A stretch of 64,000 nt of DNA from assembly GCA_963580285.1 (NCBI GenBank), contig OY757010.1, positions 60,906,406 to 60,970,405 on the forward strand, written 5' to 3'. This document shows, piece by piece, positions 10,101 through 22,100 of the stretch. Within the stretch, counting starts at the first letter, position 1; each line of letters starts with the position of its first letter. The position numbers and the translations under genes were made by a program. This DNA is from Lucinisca nassula. Its lineage: Eukaryota; Mollusca; Bivalvia; Lucinida; Lucinidae. A model generated the notes under the pieces. It saw only the letters and a list, made by a program, of their open reading frames with translations. It was not told the origin of the DNA and searched no databases.

Positions 10101-13100
10101 TTTACATCCCGATCCGAAGGACGGTGCACTTTATGACATTCATCCCTGCTAATGATGCCAATGGAGCGTGTTTGGACACCGAAATTTTATCGCCGCTGCC
10201 GGGGATCGAACCCGGGACCTCTAGCATCAGAGGCAAGTGCACTAACCACTGAGCTATCACGCTCCATCCAGACCGTCCATGCTTATAAACCCTATTGGTT
10301 CTATTGTATTGGGGGACAGGGCTTGAGATGTCATTTCATCTCAATGTCGGGTAAAAGTCCCACAAAATTGGAAGTAACGTCCCCAAAATGACCTTTATAT
10401 GTGTTGACGGGGAGGTTAAACCTCAAATCAAACAAACATGCAAAAATGTAAGATGACCATTTATGGTAATTTTTCTACGTACCTTATACATTTTTGGCAA
10501 CCATCTTTAAACCATGTTATACCCAAAACTGTGTTTAAATTAAAAGTGTTATAAATAGGTTTATCCTTCACTTATCCTTGTTACTCCAATTTAAGGGGAA
10601 TTGATACACCTTCAGGGGAGGCAACTCTGCAAAAAGTATTTTTGTCTCCCTTGACAATAGGGGTCCAACTCTTAAAGGAAAGAATTTGCTCCTCAGGAGC
10701 AAATTCTTTCCTTTAAGAGTAGACCCCTTTTCAGTAGGACACAGTTTTCAGAAAAGCGAACAGGAAGTCAAAAAAATTGTCTCCCTTTAAATCCGCCAGA
10801 TGTTCTCATTCCCCTTAATTGGAGTTATGCTATCCACTGGATGGCCTTTCGTCACCCAGTTGGAAAGAGCACTGACTCTTACTCATTAAGTGTGTCACTG
10901 CTGTGAGTTCAAGCCTTGCTATGGTCAGCAAGTGTTGCCAAGATCTGCAATGGAAAGTCGGGTGTTTTTTTCTGCAGGTACTCCAGTTTTCCCCACCTCT
11001 GACAAATTATCAATTTTATATAAGAAAAATTATCTTGATTAGGCCATAAAACTGAAATAAAAAAATATCCACTGGATCTGGATGTTGATCACTCACCCTC
11101 ACAGTATCTTGTGTGGCATACAACTTGTAGAGGGCATCTGTCATTGCCAGAGCCCTAGCATTCTGTTTTGTTGGGCCATAGGCCCCTCCCACCTTATCTT
11201 CTTCTATAAATACTTCACAGCTGAAATAAACATCATTACACAGTTAAGCCAGGGACCAGTAACTGTTGTTCACAACTTGTTTGTTTGTTTGTTTGTTTGT
11301 ATTGGAGTTTAACGACCCAGTCAACACTGTTTAGGTCATTTTTTAGCTGTCAGCTTACCTATCCACACTTTCCCTAGGCAGGCTTATACCCAAGCGCTTA
11401 ACCAGTACAGTGCACATTCTTTCGCCAGAAACTGACAACTGCCCTTCTTAATCAGCAGAAAGGAGAGAATGACCGTAGAAAAAATTTCATGATCAATCTC
11501 CATGAAAGAAGGTTGCCGTCCGTGGCAGGTATCAAAGTAGAAGTAAAACAAAGATCAGGAATTGATACAATTAACTTACTCCACCCATAAAAGACACCAA
11601 AGGGAAAGAAATACAAACATTAAGCGACCAGACCATAATGGAAACCCAAACAAAGGAAGGCCATAAGGACAGTTACTTTCCCACAAAATGGCCATATGGC
11701 CATCCAAAACCAAAAGACACAAGTGATACACACAGTAAGTAACAAACAACAACATAAATAAATCGCCACAGAAGAGCCGCCTTGGAACGGTCAGTGGAAG
11801 ATTTCCACTGGGGGGCTTAAATCGATTTTACGTGGCCACAATCCTCGCCCTTACTTCCGTCGCGATTTAGACAAATAATTTGTTCAGTCCGCATGAAGGC
11901 CTCCTAACTCATCAGTGCAACATCTCCGTGAACACAAAAATCAAAGAACCACAGAGGTGAGACAACGGTGAGGACTCGACAGCAAGAAACCACTGAAATG
12001 CTGGAGCAAAAGAAAACCAACAGTTAGACTCCGATGAGCCCGACCAGAGACAGAGCATCAGGCACCAACCAACATTACCTTGAATTAGATCTCTCTAATT
12101 CTCAATAAGCCTTTACGTTGGAGCCGTCATAGAATCTGAGGCCTGACCCATCGGCGTGCAATTAAAGAGGGAAGCAAAGTTGCCAACCGTGATTGGGTTA
12201 ACTACCATGCATGCAGTCTGTCGTATAATATCCATGTTGTACCCAATCTTTTTATATCGAAGAATGATTTTACGAAATTGGGTGCTGAAGTCATTGCGGT
12301 TATATATTTTTCTGAATTTATATGCTAAGTCACCATAAAATTCGGGTTCCGATAGACCTTGTTGCAGAAGAGATTTAAGTCCAATATTGAATTTTGAAAT
12401 TAAATCAGAATGGCGTCTATAAAATTTTGAAAAGGCTTTGCGTAGTTTATGGTACCGATAACCCTGATTAAGGAGTTTAGCCGTTAATAATTTATTACGA
12501 GTGTTGAAGTCAGTTACATGACTACACACTCTAGCAAATCGAATTAATTGCGAAATATAAACGCCATAGGATGGCGCACGAGGAACATCACCATCCAAAA
12601 AAGGAAAATTTACAATCTCAAAATCAAAGTCATCGCGTTTATCATAAATTTTGCACGGAACAAATCCATCTACAATAGACAGATGTAAATCCAAAAACGG
12701 GGCCTCGGTATCAGAAGAATTTGCTTTATTTAACTGAAGTTCAAGGGGGTAAATCTGACTGATCAAACCATCAAAATAGGTATTATCAATATTTAATAAA
12801 TCATCTAAATATCTAGAAGTAGAGCTAAAAGCTTCAATAATTTCAGATTGGTTATCAATGGAAAGCGACAAAATGAAGTCTCTTTCATAACAATACAAGA
12901 ACAGATCAGCCACAAGAGGTGCGCAATTAGTACCCATCGGAATACCCACAATTTGTCTAAATAACTTAGTACCGAATCTAATATAAATATTGTCAAGTAG
13001 AAAGGTGAGGGCATCACACACTTTCTGACATGACCAAAGTGTATAATTCTTATGCTCTTTAGAAGTGAAAAATGCATTTCTGACATTACATGCAAGATAG

Positions 13101-16100
13101 AGAGAATCTTCTCTGTGAAAAGTCCATTCAATTAAATCATTAAGCTTTTCTTTTATAAGATTATGAGGAAGTGTAGTGTAAAGAGTGGAAAAATTGTAGG
13201 TAGACAGACTAGAAGCACGAAAATGTCTAGATTTCAATTTATTTAAAACCTCATTCGAATTTTTTATAGACCAAAACAGATTTCTTCCTGATCTTTCAAA
13301 GACTTTATCACAATATTTAATTACATGCGTTTTAATAGCAGTAAGACAGGAAGTTAATAATTTAGAAAGTTCAGTGGTAGTGCAAGAGCTAGAATTTGCA
13401 ATAAACCGTGCTTTGTAAGGTTTTTTATGAAGTTTTGGTAACCAGTATAGCGTAGGAAGCTTGTCTTGGCCTTCGTTAACACACACAGCAAACTTGGTGG
13501 CTGAAAGACAAACATGTTTATCTACTATAACTCTCTCTTCAGCTAAAGGCTGAAGTTCATAGGCCATAGTACCACCAAGCTCCTGCTTAAGCGTGTTAAC
13601 ATAGTGGAGCCGTCACACAACGACGACGTTGTTAGCGGCCTTGTCTGCAGGGGCCAAAACAAACTTCTTATGAAATTCTTGAATACCTAGTTTAAGATGA
13701 CATAAAGACGTCTTGGGCTTAGGAGGTAATAAGTTAAAGGTTTACCCTGCATATAGAAGTCTATGTAAAAACCTGCTTCCTCCTGATCACCAGTCAGACG
13801 CGCATCTGACTGAGCTACTGAGGCCGGCATTGTTCACAACTAGCAGTGTCCTTTGTTAACCCATATATGCCTAGCATCCATTTTGTGGGACATTGGCAAA
13901 CAGTGTAGACCGCAAATCAGACACTGCAGTACGTGGCATCCGATCTAGGCCTACACTGTTTGCATAAAGTACATACATTTTTGTTCAATTTACAACAAAC
14001 AAAAAACCTGACATGCCTTTAATTGGAAATGAACCACTCCATTAAAGCAGGTGCAACAAAAACTATACACATTTTTTATTCAGGAAAAATATCCATACAT
14101 ACCATGATAAGTATTTGTTTATATTGTTTGTATTACATTGTACTTGTTAAAACAGTTACCATTTTGATCACTAACGAGTTTGTTAAGCTAATGAGGCTTC
14201 AACCCATTTAGTACCAGAAACCCCAAAATGGGTACCCTAGCAAACAGTGCTGGCCCAGATCAGATGCCGCAGAATGCGGCGTCTGATCAGGGCCTACACT
14301 GTTTGTAATAGAAATCGGCCATTTTCCAAATAAATTTTGATGAAAACACAATCTGACACCCCAAAAATTTTGAAATGGACTCATGCCATATATAAGGAGG
14401 AAGATTCCATGTGGTACAACTGGGCCCTGATGTTTCAATCAGAAAAACCACAGTATCAAGTCCCCCAAACACCAAGGTCATATAGAGACAGGACCTCTGC
14501 TGAAAGTCTCATCCAAAAGATTGAAGGAGAGTGGGATTGAACATGGCCTCCTGACCAGTTTACAGGGCAATTGGTTTGTCAACTGCACCATGCATGGTTT
14601 CTACTCAAGATTACAAATTTGTAACCAGAGTCCTTGTCTAGGCCAGGAGGGCATAAACTATATTCATGCTCAGCTTTTGTGAGCATGGAATTTATCCTGC
14701 TTGTAAATATTGCTCCTAAATATTAAAATGTTAATTTTGTTTGTTTGTGTTGAAGTTTAATGGCCCAGTCAACACTATTAAGGTCATTTTTGAGCTGGTT
14801 AGTCTACCTATCCACACTTTCCTGCTAAGGCTTATAAGTAAGTGGTTAACCAGTACAGAGCACATTCTTTCACCAGAAGCTGACAACTGCCCTTCTTGAA
14901 TCAGGGGATGGGAGAGAATGACCCTAGAAAAGATTTCATGATCAATCTCCATGAAAAAATGTTGCCGACCCCGGCAGGTATCGAACCTGCATCCTCCTGG
15001 TTACCAGTCAGACATGCATCTGACTGAGCTACCGAGGCCGGCAAAAATGCCAATGAGAGAGAGAGAGCAGGGAGGGAGGAAGGATCCTAATTAGATGCAA
15101 ATATGGTGTCTATTCATTTTTTTCCATTTGCAGCATGCTAACTGTCAAGGTCATAAAGAAAGCAAACAAATACTATTTACAGATATCTGCTGTTATTGCC
15201 TTCCAATGTCCATTTCAGTAACATTCCATTCTGCGTACAGCTACACTGCAGGATAGCAAAAGAATTCCGCATTCTGTCATTTGACCAATCAGCATGCTCG
15301 ACTACCACAATGTCATCTTTGAACATCTTCTCTTTTTCTCTTAGTTCATCTCTGCGAACCCGTCTCAGTGCTGCTAGATTGGACTCCGTTGTTTTACCTC
15401 CGCCTTTGAAAACAATTTGAGAATCTTCCATTAGTGCATGTACTAAATTTAGACAACATCTCAACTCTTGAGATGGAAGACAGATTGAAACTGAGGCTTT
15501 GCCTCAGTTTCAATCTGCCTGCCATTTCAAGTACAGTTGCACTTCAATGGCTCAAACATGTTTTGAATTTTGAAAATCTGTTTGATATTGGGGTAGTTTG
15601 AGCCACTGAGGGGTACTCACAGCACCAACTCAAGAGGAACAAACAAGAGGGCCCAGAGGGCTCTGGTTCGCTCACCTGATCCAATGTATAACAAGTGGGC
15701 CCCGGGCAGGGTCAATTTTGGCCCCAGGGCTATAATTTGAACAATCTTGGTAGAGGTCCACAAGATGAAGCTTCATATCGAATATGAAAGACCTGGGATT
15801 TCTGGTTTCAGAGAAGAAGATTTTAAAGGTTTACCCTGCATATAGAAGTCTATGTAAAACAAGATTTTCCCTATATAAGTCTATGTTAAACCAAAGGGCC
15901 CCGGAGCAGGGGCATTTTTGGCCCAAGGGCTATAATTTGAACAATCTTGGTAGAGGTCCACTAGCTGAAGCTTCATAACAAATATCAAAGACCTTATAAG
16001 CCTTTTGTTTCAGAGAAGATGATTTTTAAAGATTTTCCCTATATAAGTCTATGTAAAACCAAAGGGCCACATGGCGGAGGCATTTTTGGTCTCAGGGCTA

Positions 16101-19100
16101 TAATTTGAACAATCTTTATAGAGGTCCACTAGCTGAAGCTTCATAACAAATATCGAAGACCTAAGCCTTGTGGTTTCAAAGAAGAAGATTTTTCAAGATT
16201 TTCCCTATATACGTCTATGTAAAACCAAAGGGCCCCGGAGCGGCGGCATTTTTGGCCCTAGGGCTATAATTTGAACAATCTTGGTAGAGGTCCACAAGAT
16301 GAAGCTTCATACCAAATATCAAAGACCTGGGCCTTGCAGTTTCAGAGAAGTTTTTTTCAAGATTTTCCCTATATAAGCCTATGTAAAACAAAAGGGCCCT
16401 GGTGCGGGGGCATTTTTGGCCCCAGCACTATAATTTGAATAATCTTGGTAGGGGTCCACTAGATAAAGCTTCATACCAAATATCAAAGACCTGGGCCTTG
16501 CGGTTTCAGAGAAGAAGATTTTTCAAGATTTTCCCTATATAAGCCCATGTAAAACCAAAGGGCCCCCGTGTGTGTGTGTGTGTGTGTGGGGGGGGGGGCA
16601 TTTTTAGCTCCAGCACTATAATTTGAACAATCTTGGTAGGGGTCCACTAGATGAAGCTGCATACCAAATATCAAAGACCTGGGCCTTGCGGTTTCAGAGA
16701 AGAAGATTTTTAAAGATTTTCCCTATATAAGCCTATGTAAAACCAAAGGGCCCCCGTGCGGGGGCATTTTTAGATCCAGCACTATAATTTGAACAATCTT
16801 GGTAGGGGTCCACTAGATAAAGCTTCATACCAAATATCAAAGACCTGGGCCTTGTGGTTTCAGAGAAGAAGATTTTTAAAGATTTTCCCTATATTAGCCC
16901 ATGTAAAACCAAAGGGCCCCCGTACGGGGGCATTTTTGGCCCCAGCACTATAATTTGAACAATCTTGGTAGGGGTCCACTAGATGAAGCTTCATACCAAA
17001 TATCAAAGACCTGGGCCTTGCGGTTTCAGAGAAGAAGATTTTTCAAGATTTTCCCTATATAAGCCCATGTAAAACCAAAGGGCCCTCGTGCGGGGGCATT
17101 TTTAGCTCCAGCACTATAATTTGAACAATCTTGGTAGGGGTCCACTAGATGAAGCTTCATACCAAATATCAAAGACCTGGGCCTTGCGGTTTCAGAGAAA
17201 AAGATTTTTCAAGATTTTCCCTATATAAGCCCATGTAAAACCAAAGGGCCCCCGTGCGGGGGCATTTTTAGCTCCAGCACTATACAGTAGAACTTCGATC
17301 GCTCGAACACCGATAGCTCGAATACCATGGCTAAGTCGAACACGTTTTTGAGTCCCTAGAGAATTCCTTTACATATAAATAGTGATGGAAACATTCAGGA
17401 AGTTTTGTTTTTTATCTTGCTAATGTATGCTGTGTATACTCATTAGAATCGCCTCAATGAGGCGATTCTAATGAGTACACACAACATAAATTTATAATAA
17501 AGAAAACTCAGTAGCTATTTCCAAATCTCCAGGATCGCGCCCTCAATGGCACTAACAATAACCCTCCTTGGCTCGCACTACCGCTGTCTCGAACAAATTT
17601 TCATGGTCCCAAAAGGGTTCGAGCCATCGAAGTTCGACTGTAATTTGAACAATCTTGGTAGGGGTCCACTAGATGAAGCTTTATACCAAATATCAAAGAC
17701 CTGGGCCTTGCGGTTTCAGAGAAGAAGATTTTTTAAGTTTGCGGTGAAAAAAATCTAATTTTGGCTACTGTGACCTATATGTGCAACGGACCGGACCCAT
17801 TTGAACAACTTTGAAAGGGGACCACCTAAGGATCAGTCCTGTGAAGTTTGGTCAAAATACGATCAGTGGTTTAGGAGGAGATGTCATTTGAAGAAAAGTT
17901 TACGGACGCACGCACGGACGCACGACGGACAAAAAGTGATCCCAAAAGCTCACCTTGTCACTACGTGACAGGTGAGCTAAAAAGTGTTATGGATGGACAG
18001 ACATACAGATGGACAGACACAGGAAGGCCAGCCCTATAACCCCCACTCTGCTTTGTGGTTGGGGATTAACAATATGAATAACTTTCTGGATTTCCTTTTA
18101 ACCCTTATCCTGCTGAATAAATCATTTTTTCTGCTGGATATCAACCAAACAGTGTAGATCCTGATCAGATGGCTTGAAGAAGCCATCTGATCTGGGTCTA
18201 CACTGTTTGCAAAGACAGGTGTTGTAGTGTTCAGCGGGACAATGGCTTTCTATAAAATAAAGGTATTTGTATGTTCTAATGTGTTCTTATTTGTAACATA
18301 TTATTTTCAAGATGTAAGTAAGTAAGAACATCAACATAACCCTTATCCTGCTGCTCACGACCACCCCTATCTTTGCAAACAGGGTAGATCCTGATCAGAT
18401 GGCTTCTGAGAAGCCATCTGATCAGGATCTACATTGTTTCACATTCGGATTGTGAATTTATAGCAATAAAATTACATCAAGTAATCTGATTGGTTCAAAA
18501 TCAAAAATGGGTGTGGCTAAATTAATTATGCAGCTGGATAAGGATTAAATTATCCCTCATTATTTCTAATGTGGAACAATGGAAAGAATTCATAGGGACT
18601 CATGAATGGGTTTGGTAAACGAGTCAGCAGATTTTGAGTTATTGAAATATCTCTGTTCTTGAAAATCTCGACTCTGATACCAATGATTTTTTATATTCAT
18701 TATCTAGTTTACTCTGACTTCACTGAAAGCTCACTCAGACTTATTCACGGTTTTCAAAAAAGTGAAGTTGGCAAACCACAGTTTAACATGATGGTGGAAC
18801 CCTGAGCACAGACGGAAACCACCAAACCTGGTTGGGTTACCACTGCCACAACACAGGTCGAGTTAAACATTGTTGTTGAATGATATTGCAATAAAAAAAC
18901 TCCCAGAAAAAGGTGAGAAAAGAAATAAATGGGCCCATGATAAAAGGGTTATCATTGTATAGATGATCAGTGCCTCTGCTGCTTGCCAACATGTATACGA
19001 TACCCTCAGGTATCCATGTAGTCTGATCACAGTGTTTGCTGCATGCTATAGGGATGGTCCGAGTCCCAAAATTTCTTCACGCGATTTGTTTGTTTGTTTG

Positions 19101-22100
19101 AATTGAGGTTTAAATCCCCGTCAACACTGTAAAGGTCATTTTGGATACATTGCTTCCAATTTTGTGAGACTTTACCCTACAATGTGATGAAATGACATAT
19201 CAAGCCCTGCCGCCCAATGAAACCAATAGGGTTTATATGCATGTACATTCCAACAATGCAGCACTTTGCCTGGGCCGATTTACATGTAGACCTCCTAAAA
19301 GGTTTACTAGTACTCATGTGCAGTCGGTTTCAGCTCTGCATGGAAGCATCATGCAGCCCAATCTATTTCTCCAAGCCACAACGGGTGGCAGCTATTCATG
19401 CGATCACAGAAGTTTATATTCTGACCAAGTTTGTGTTCACCTTGATTACACACTTTGCTCAGCACAGGTGATCGAAGACCTCTTTTCAGACCTTGGTTTC
19501 ATGGGCCAGTTGTTCAAAGCATCGTTAGCTTAACCAGCTCGTTAGTGGTCATATTATTAACTGTCCTAGCAAGTACAATATCTAATTTTTTTTTATTTTT
19601 GTTTTATTTTGCTGAAAAAAAATGTGCATTTGCAAAAGCTGCTGACATTTTTTTTCAGCAAAAATATTAGCATATTAGACATATTAAATGATCAAAGTTT
19701 TAACAAAACATTAACTAATGATATCATCACTTTTGAACAACTGGCCCCAGGTCTCATCTTGATAACCAAAGAAATTCCTGCATAACAAAGCATGTGGGTC
19801 ATGTTAGCCTCAACACCAGGAGCTAGTTGTTCAAAGCAGCTTAACAAGCTCGTTACTGGTCAAATTGATAACTATTTTAGCAAGTTCAATATAAAAAAAT
19901 TTTGGTATTTTTGCTGAAAAAAAGTGAAGAGCTTTTGCATTTGAAGTTTCTTAAGGCCAGATCAAATACTTTTTTGAAGTTATAGCCAAGGTGAAGGTTT
20001 TTCGGAACGACGACAACGATGACAACAACGACAACGCAGATCTGGAGTGACTACAATGGCTCGAAAGTTTTTTTTCTTAAAACAAAAAAAAAAACAAAAA
20101 AAAAAACAGAAAGCTAAAAATTATCCTATAATTAGCCTTGTTACTGATTTTTATCTGCAGCAATATTAATTTTATACCTTTTTTACCCTAAGTATTCTGA
20201 CACCTAAACACCAAAACATCATACCATACTCAATGTCAAGTAAAAGTCCCACAAAACTGGAAGCAATGTCTCCAAAATGACCTATACAGTGTTGATGGGG
20301 ACGGTAAACCTCAAATCAAACAAAACCATACTTGTTCTAAAATTTGAACAAGTACAATTTATTACCCGATGTTGTGTTTAACCCATTTTGTACCGGAAAC
20401 CCCAAAACAGGTAGTTGGCAAACAGTGCAGGCCCAGATCAGACGCCACAGAATGCGGCATCTGATCAGGGCCTACACTGTTTGCAAAAAGTTAAGCCATT
20501 TTCCAAACAAATTTTGAAGAAAACAGAATCTGACAACCCTAAAATTTGAGATGGACTCATGCTATATATGAGGAGGATTCCATTTGGTACAAAATGGGTT
20601 AAAAATAGCTGAATGAGGGGCAAACAGTGCAGACCCAGACGAGATGCCACAATTTACAGTCTGTTCAGGCCTGCTTGTCCAAATACATATGGTAAGAGGG
20701 ACTCCAAATGCACAAACCTTTGATAATGATATCGGCGATATCTTTGGCCTTCAGTTCTTCCGCACTTATAACAGCATGTTGTGTAAGTAGGGTGTCAACA
20801 TCCGTTGTTGTCAGTAATTCCCAGCCCTTATTGTAGGCTTCTTTCTGGGCTGGACCCCTTTTTCTACCTTCAGCTGTATAAAAATAATTGTATAAAAATA
20901 ATAATTCAGCTGTTCTTACTGGGCGTACTTGATTCACTGTTCCATTTGCACCGATCTGTGTTCTGTTCAATCAAGTAGTTGTCACGTGGTATGGTGCAGT
21001 GTTCTGGTGCTACACTTTTTGACACTACTCTTGACTAGGTGTGAAGTGCCCGGATGATGGAGCAGTGCACCAGCCTCGTTTTCAAATTCAAGGCATTTTG
21101 CATTTGTAGTTTCCTACCGGAATCAAAATGCGTAGATAAATGTTGAAAACGTTTCAGATCATAAAAAAACATTGATTTAAATACCTTTCAAACTGCATTC
21201 ACTAAAAGAGTATGCTTTAAATTCTTAGTCACAGTTCTGCACCACACTTGATTCACCGGAGCAAGGTTCGGTCAAAGTTCGGCACCATACTTGATTCACC
21301 GGAGCAAGGTCCAGTGCAATGTTCCATGTTTTGTTCGATTTTGGGATACATTAATTACTTGAACGGCTCATCTTTTGAAACTGAATGATTTTGAATGATT
21401 TCAGTCAGGTAGCTAATAAAATAAACAAATGCATGTAAGAAAATAGACTAAGCGTCGTATGTAGGGAAGCTGTGTATGTTCTGTGCTTGATTCAAAACAC
21501 GACACACTCCTACGTCATGGGAACATTGCAATGCACTTGATTTAAAAACAGAACAGTCACGTGACAGTGCAACGTTCAGGAACAGTAAGAACAGCTGAAT
21601 CAAGTACGCCCACTGTTCCAGCACGTTGCACTGTCATGTGACTGTCCTGTTTTTAAATCAAGTGCAATGCAATGTTCCCATGACGTAAGAGTGGGTCGTC
21701 TGTTTTGAATCAAGCACAGAACATACACAGCTTCCCTACATATAGTGCATAGTCTAATTTCTTAAATGCGTTTGTTTATTTTACTAGCTACCTGACTGAA
21801 ATCATTCAAAATCATTCAGTTTCAAAAGATGAGCCATTCAAATAATTAACCCTTGTTCTGCTGAGCCCGGATATGCCTTTTCTTTGAAACATTGATGGTT
21901 TCTGAAGAAGCCATCTGATCAGGATCTACATTGTTTGTCATTCAGATTGTGAATTTGTTGCAATAATTTGCATCAAGTAATCTGATTGGCTGATAATTGG
22001 TAGTGGGTGTGGCATATATGAATATTCAGCAGGACAAGGGTTAATGTATCCAAAAATCAAACAAAACATGGAACATTGCACTGAACCTTGCTCTGGTGAA

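Larger units (their letters stand above)
11277..13831 (-). mobile_element. SINE-A split by a Penelope-like element
   Basis: The tail and body, 11277-11532, end at GGCAGGTATCAA; the tRNA-like head continues at 13771-13831 with ACCTGCTTCCTCC and ends GAGGCCGGC. Together they match the intact SINE-A at 14736-15042. So the Penelope insertion is younger than this SINE. Confidence 0.8.

Noticed and set aside
7122..11096. Missing G-patch exon in the last intron
   Set aside because: No stretch with a Gly-rich G-patch pattern and flanking splice sites seen; the DNA is MITEs, SINEs and a pogo-like element, and exon phases already close.
14970..15042. tRNA gene on the minus strand (boxes A and B present)
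   Set aside because: Head of a SINE-A with a 230-bp body and CAAA tail; the same applies to the heads at 10160-10263, 58980-59063, 59870-59935, 47400-47475 and 31028-31104.
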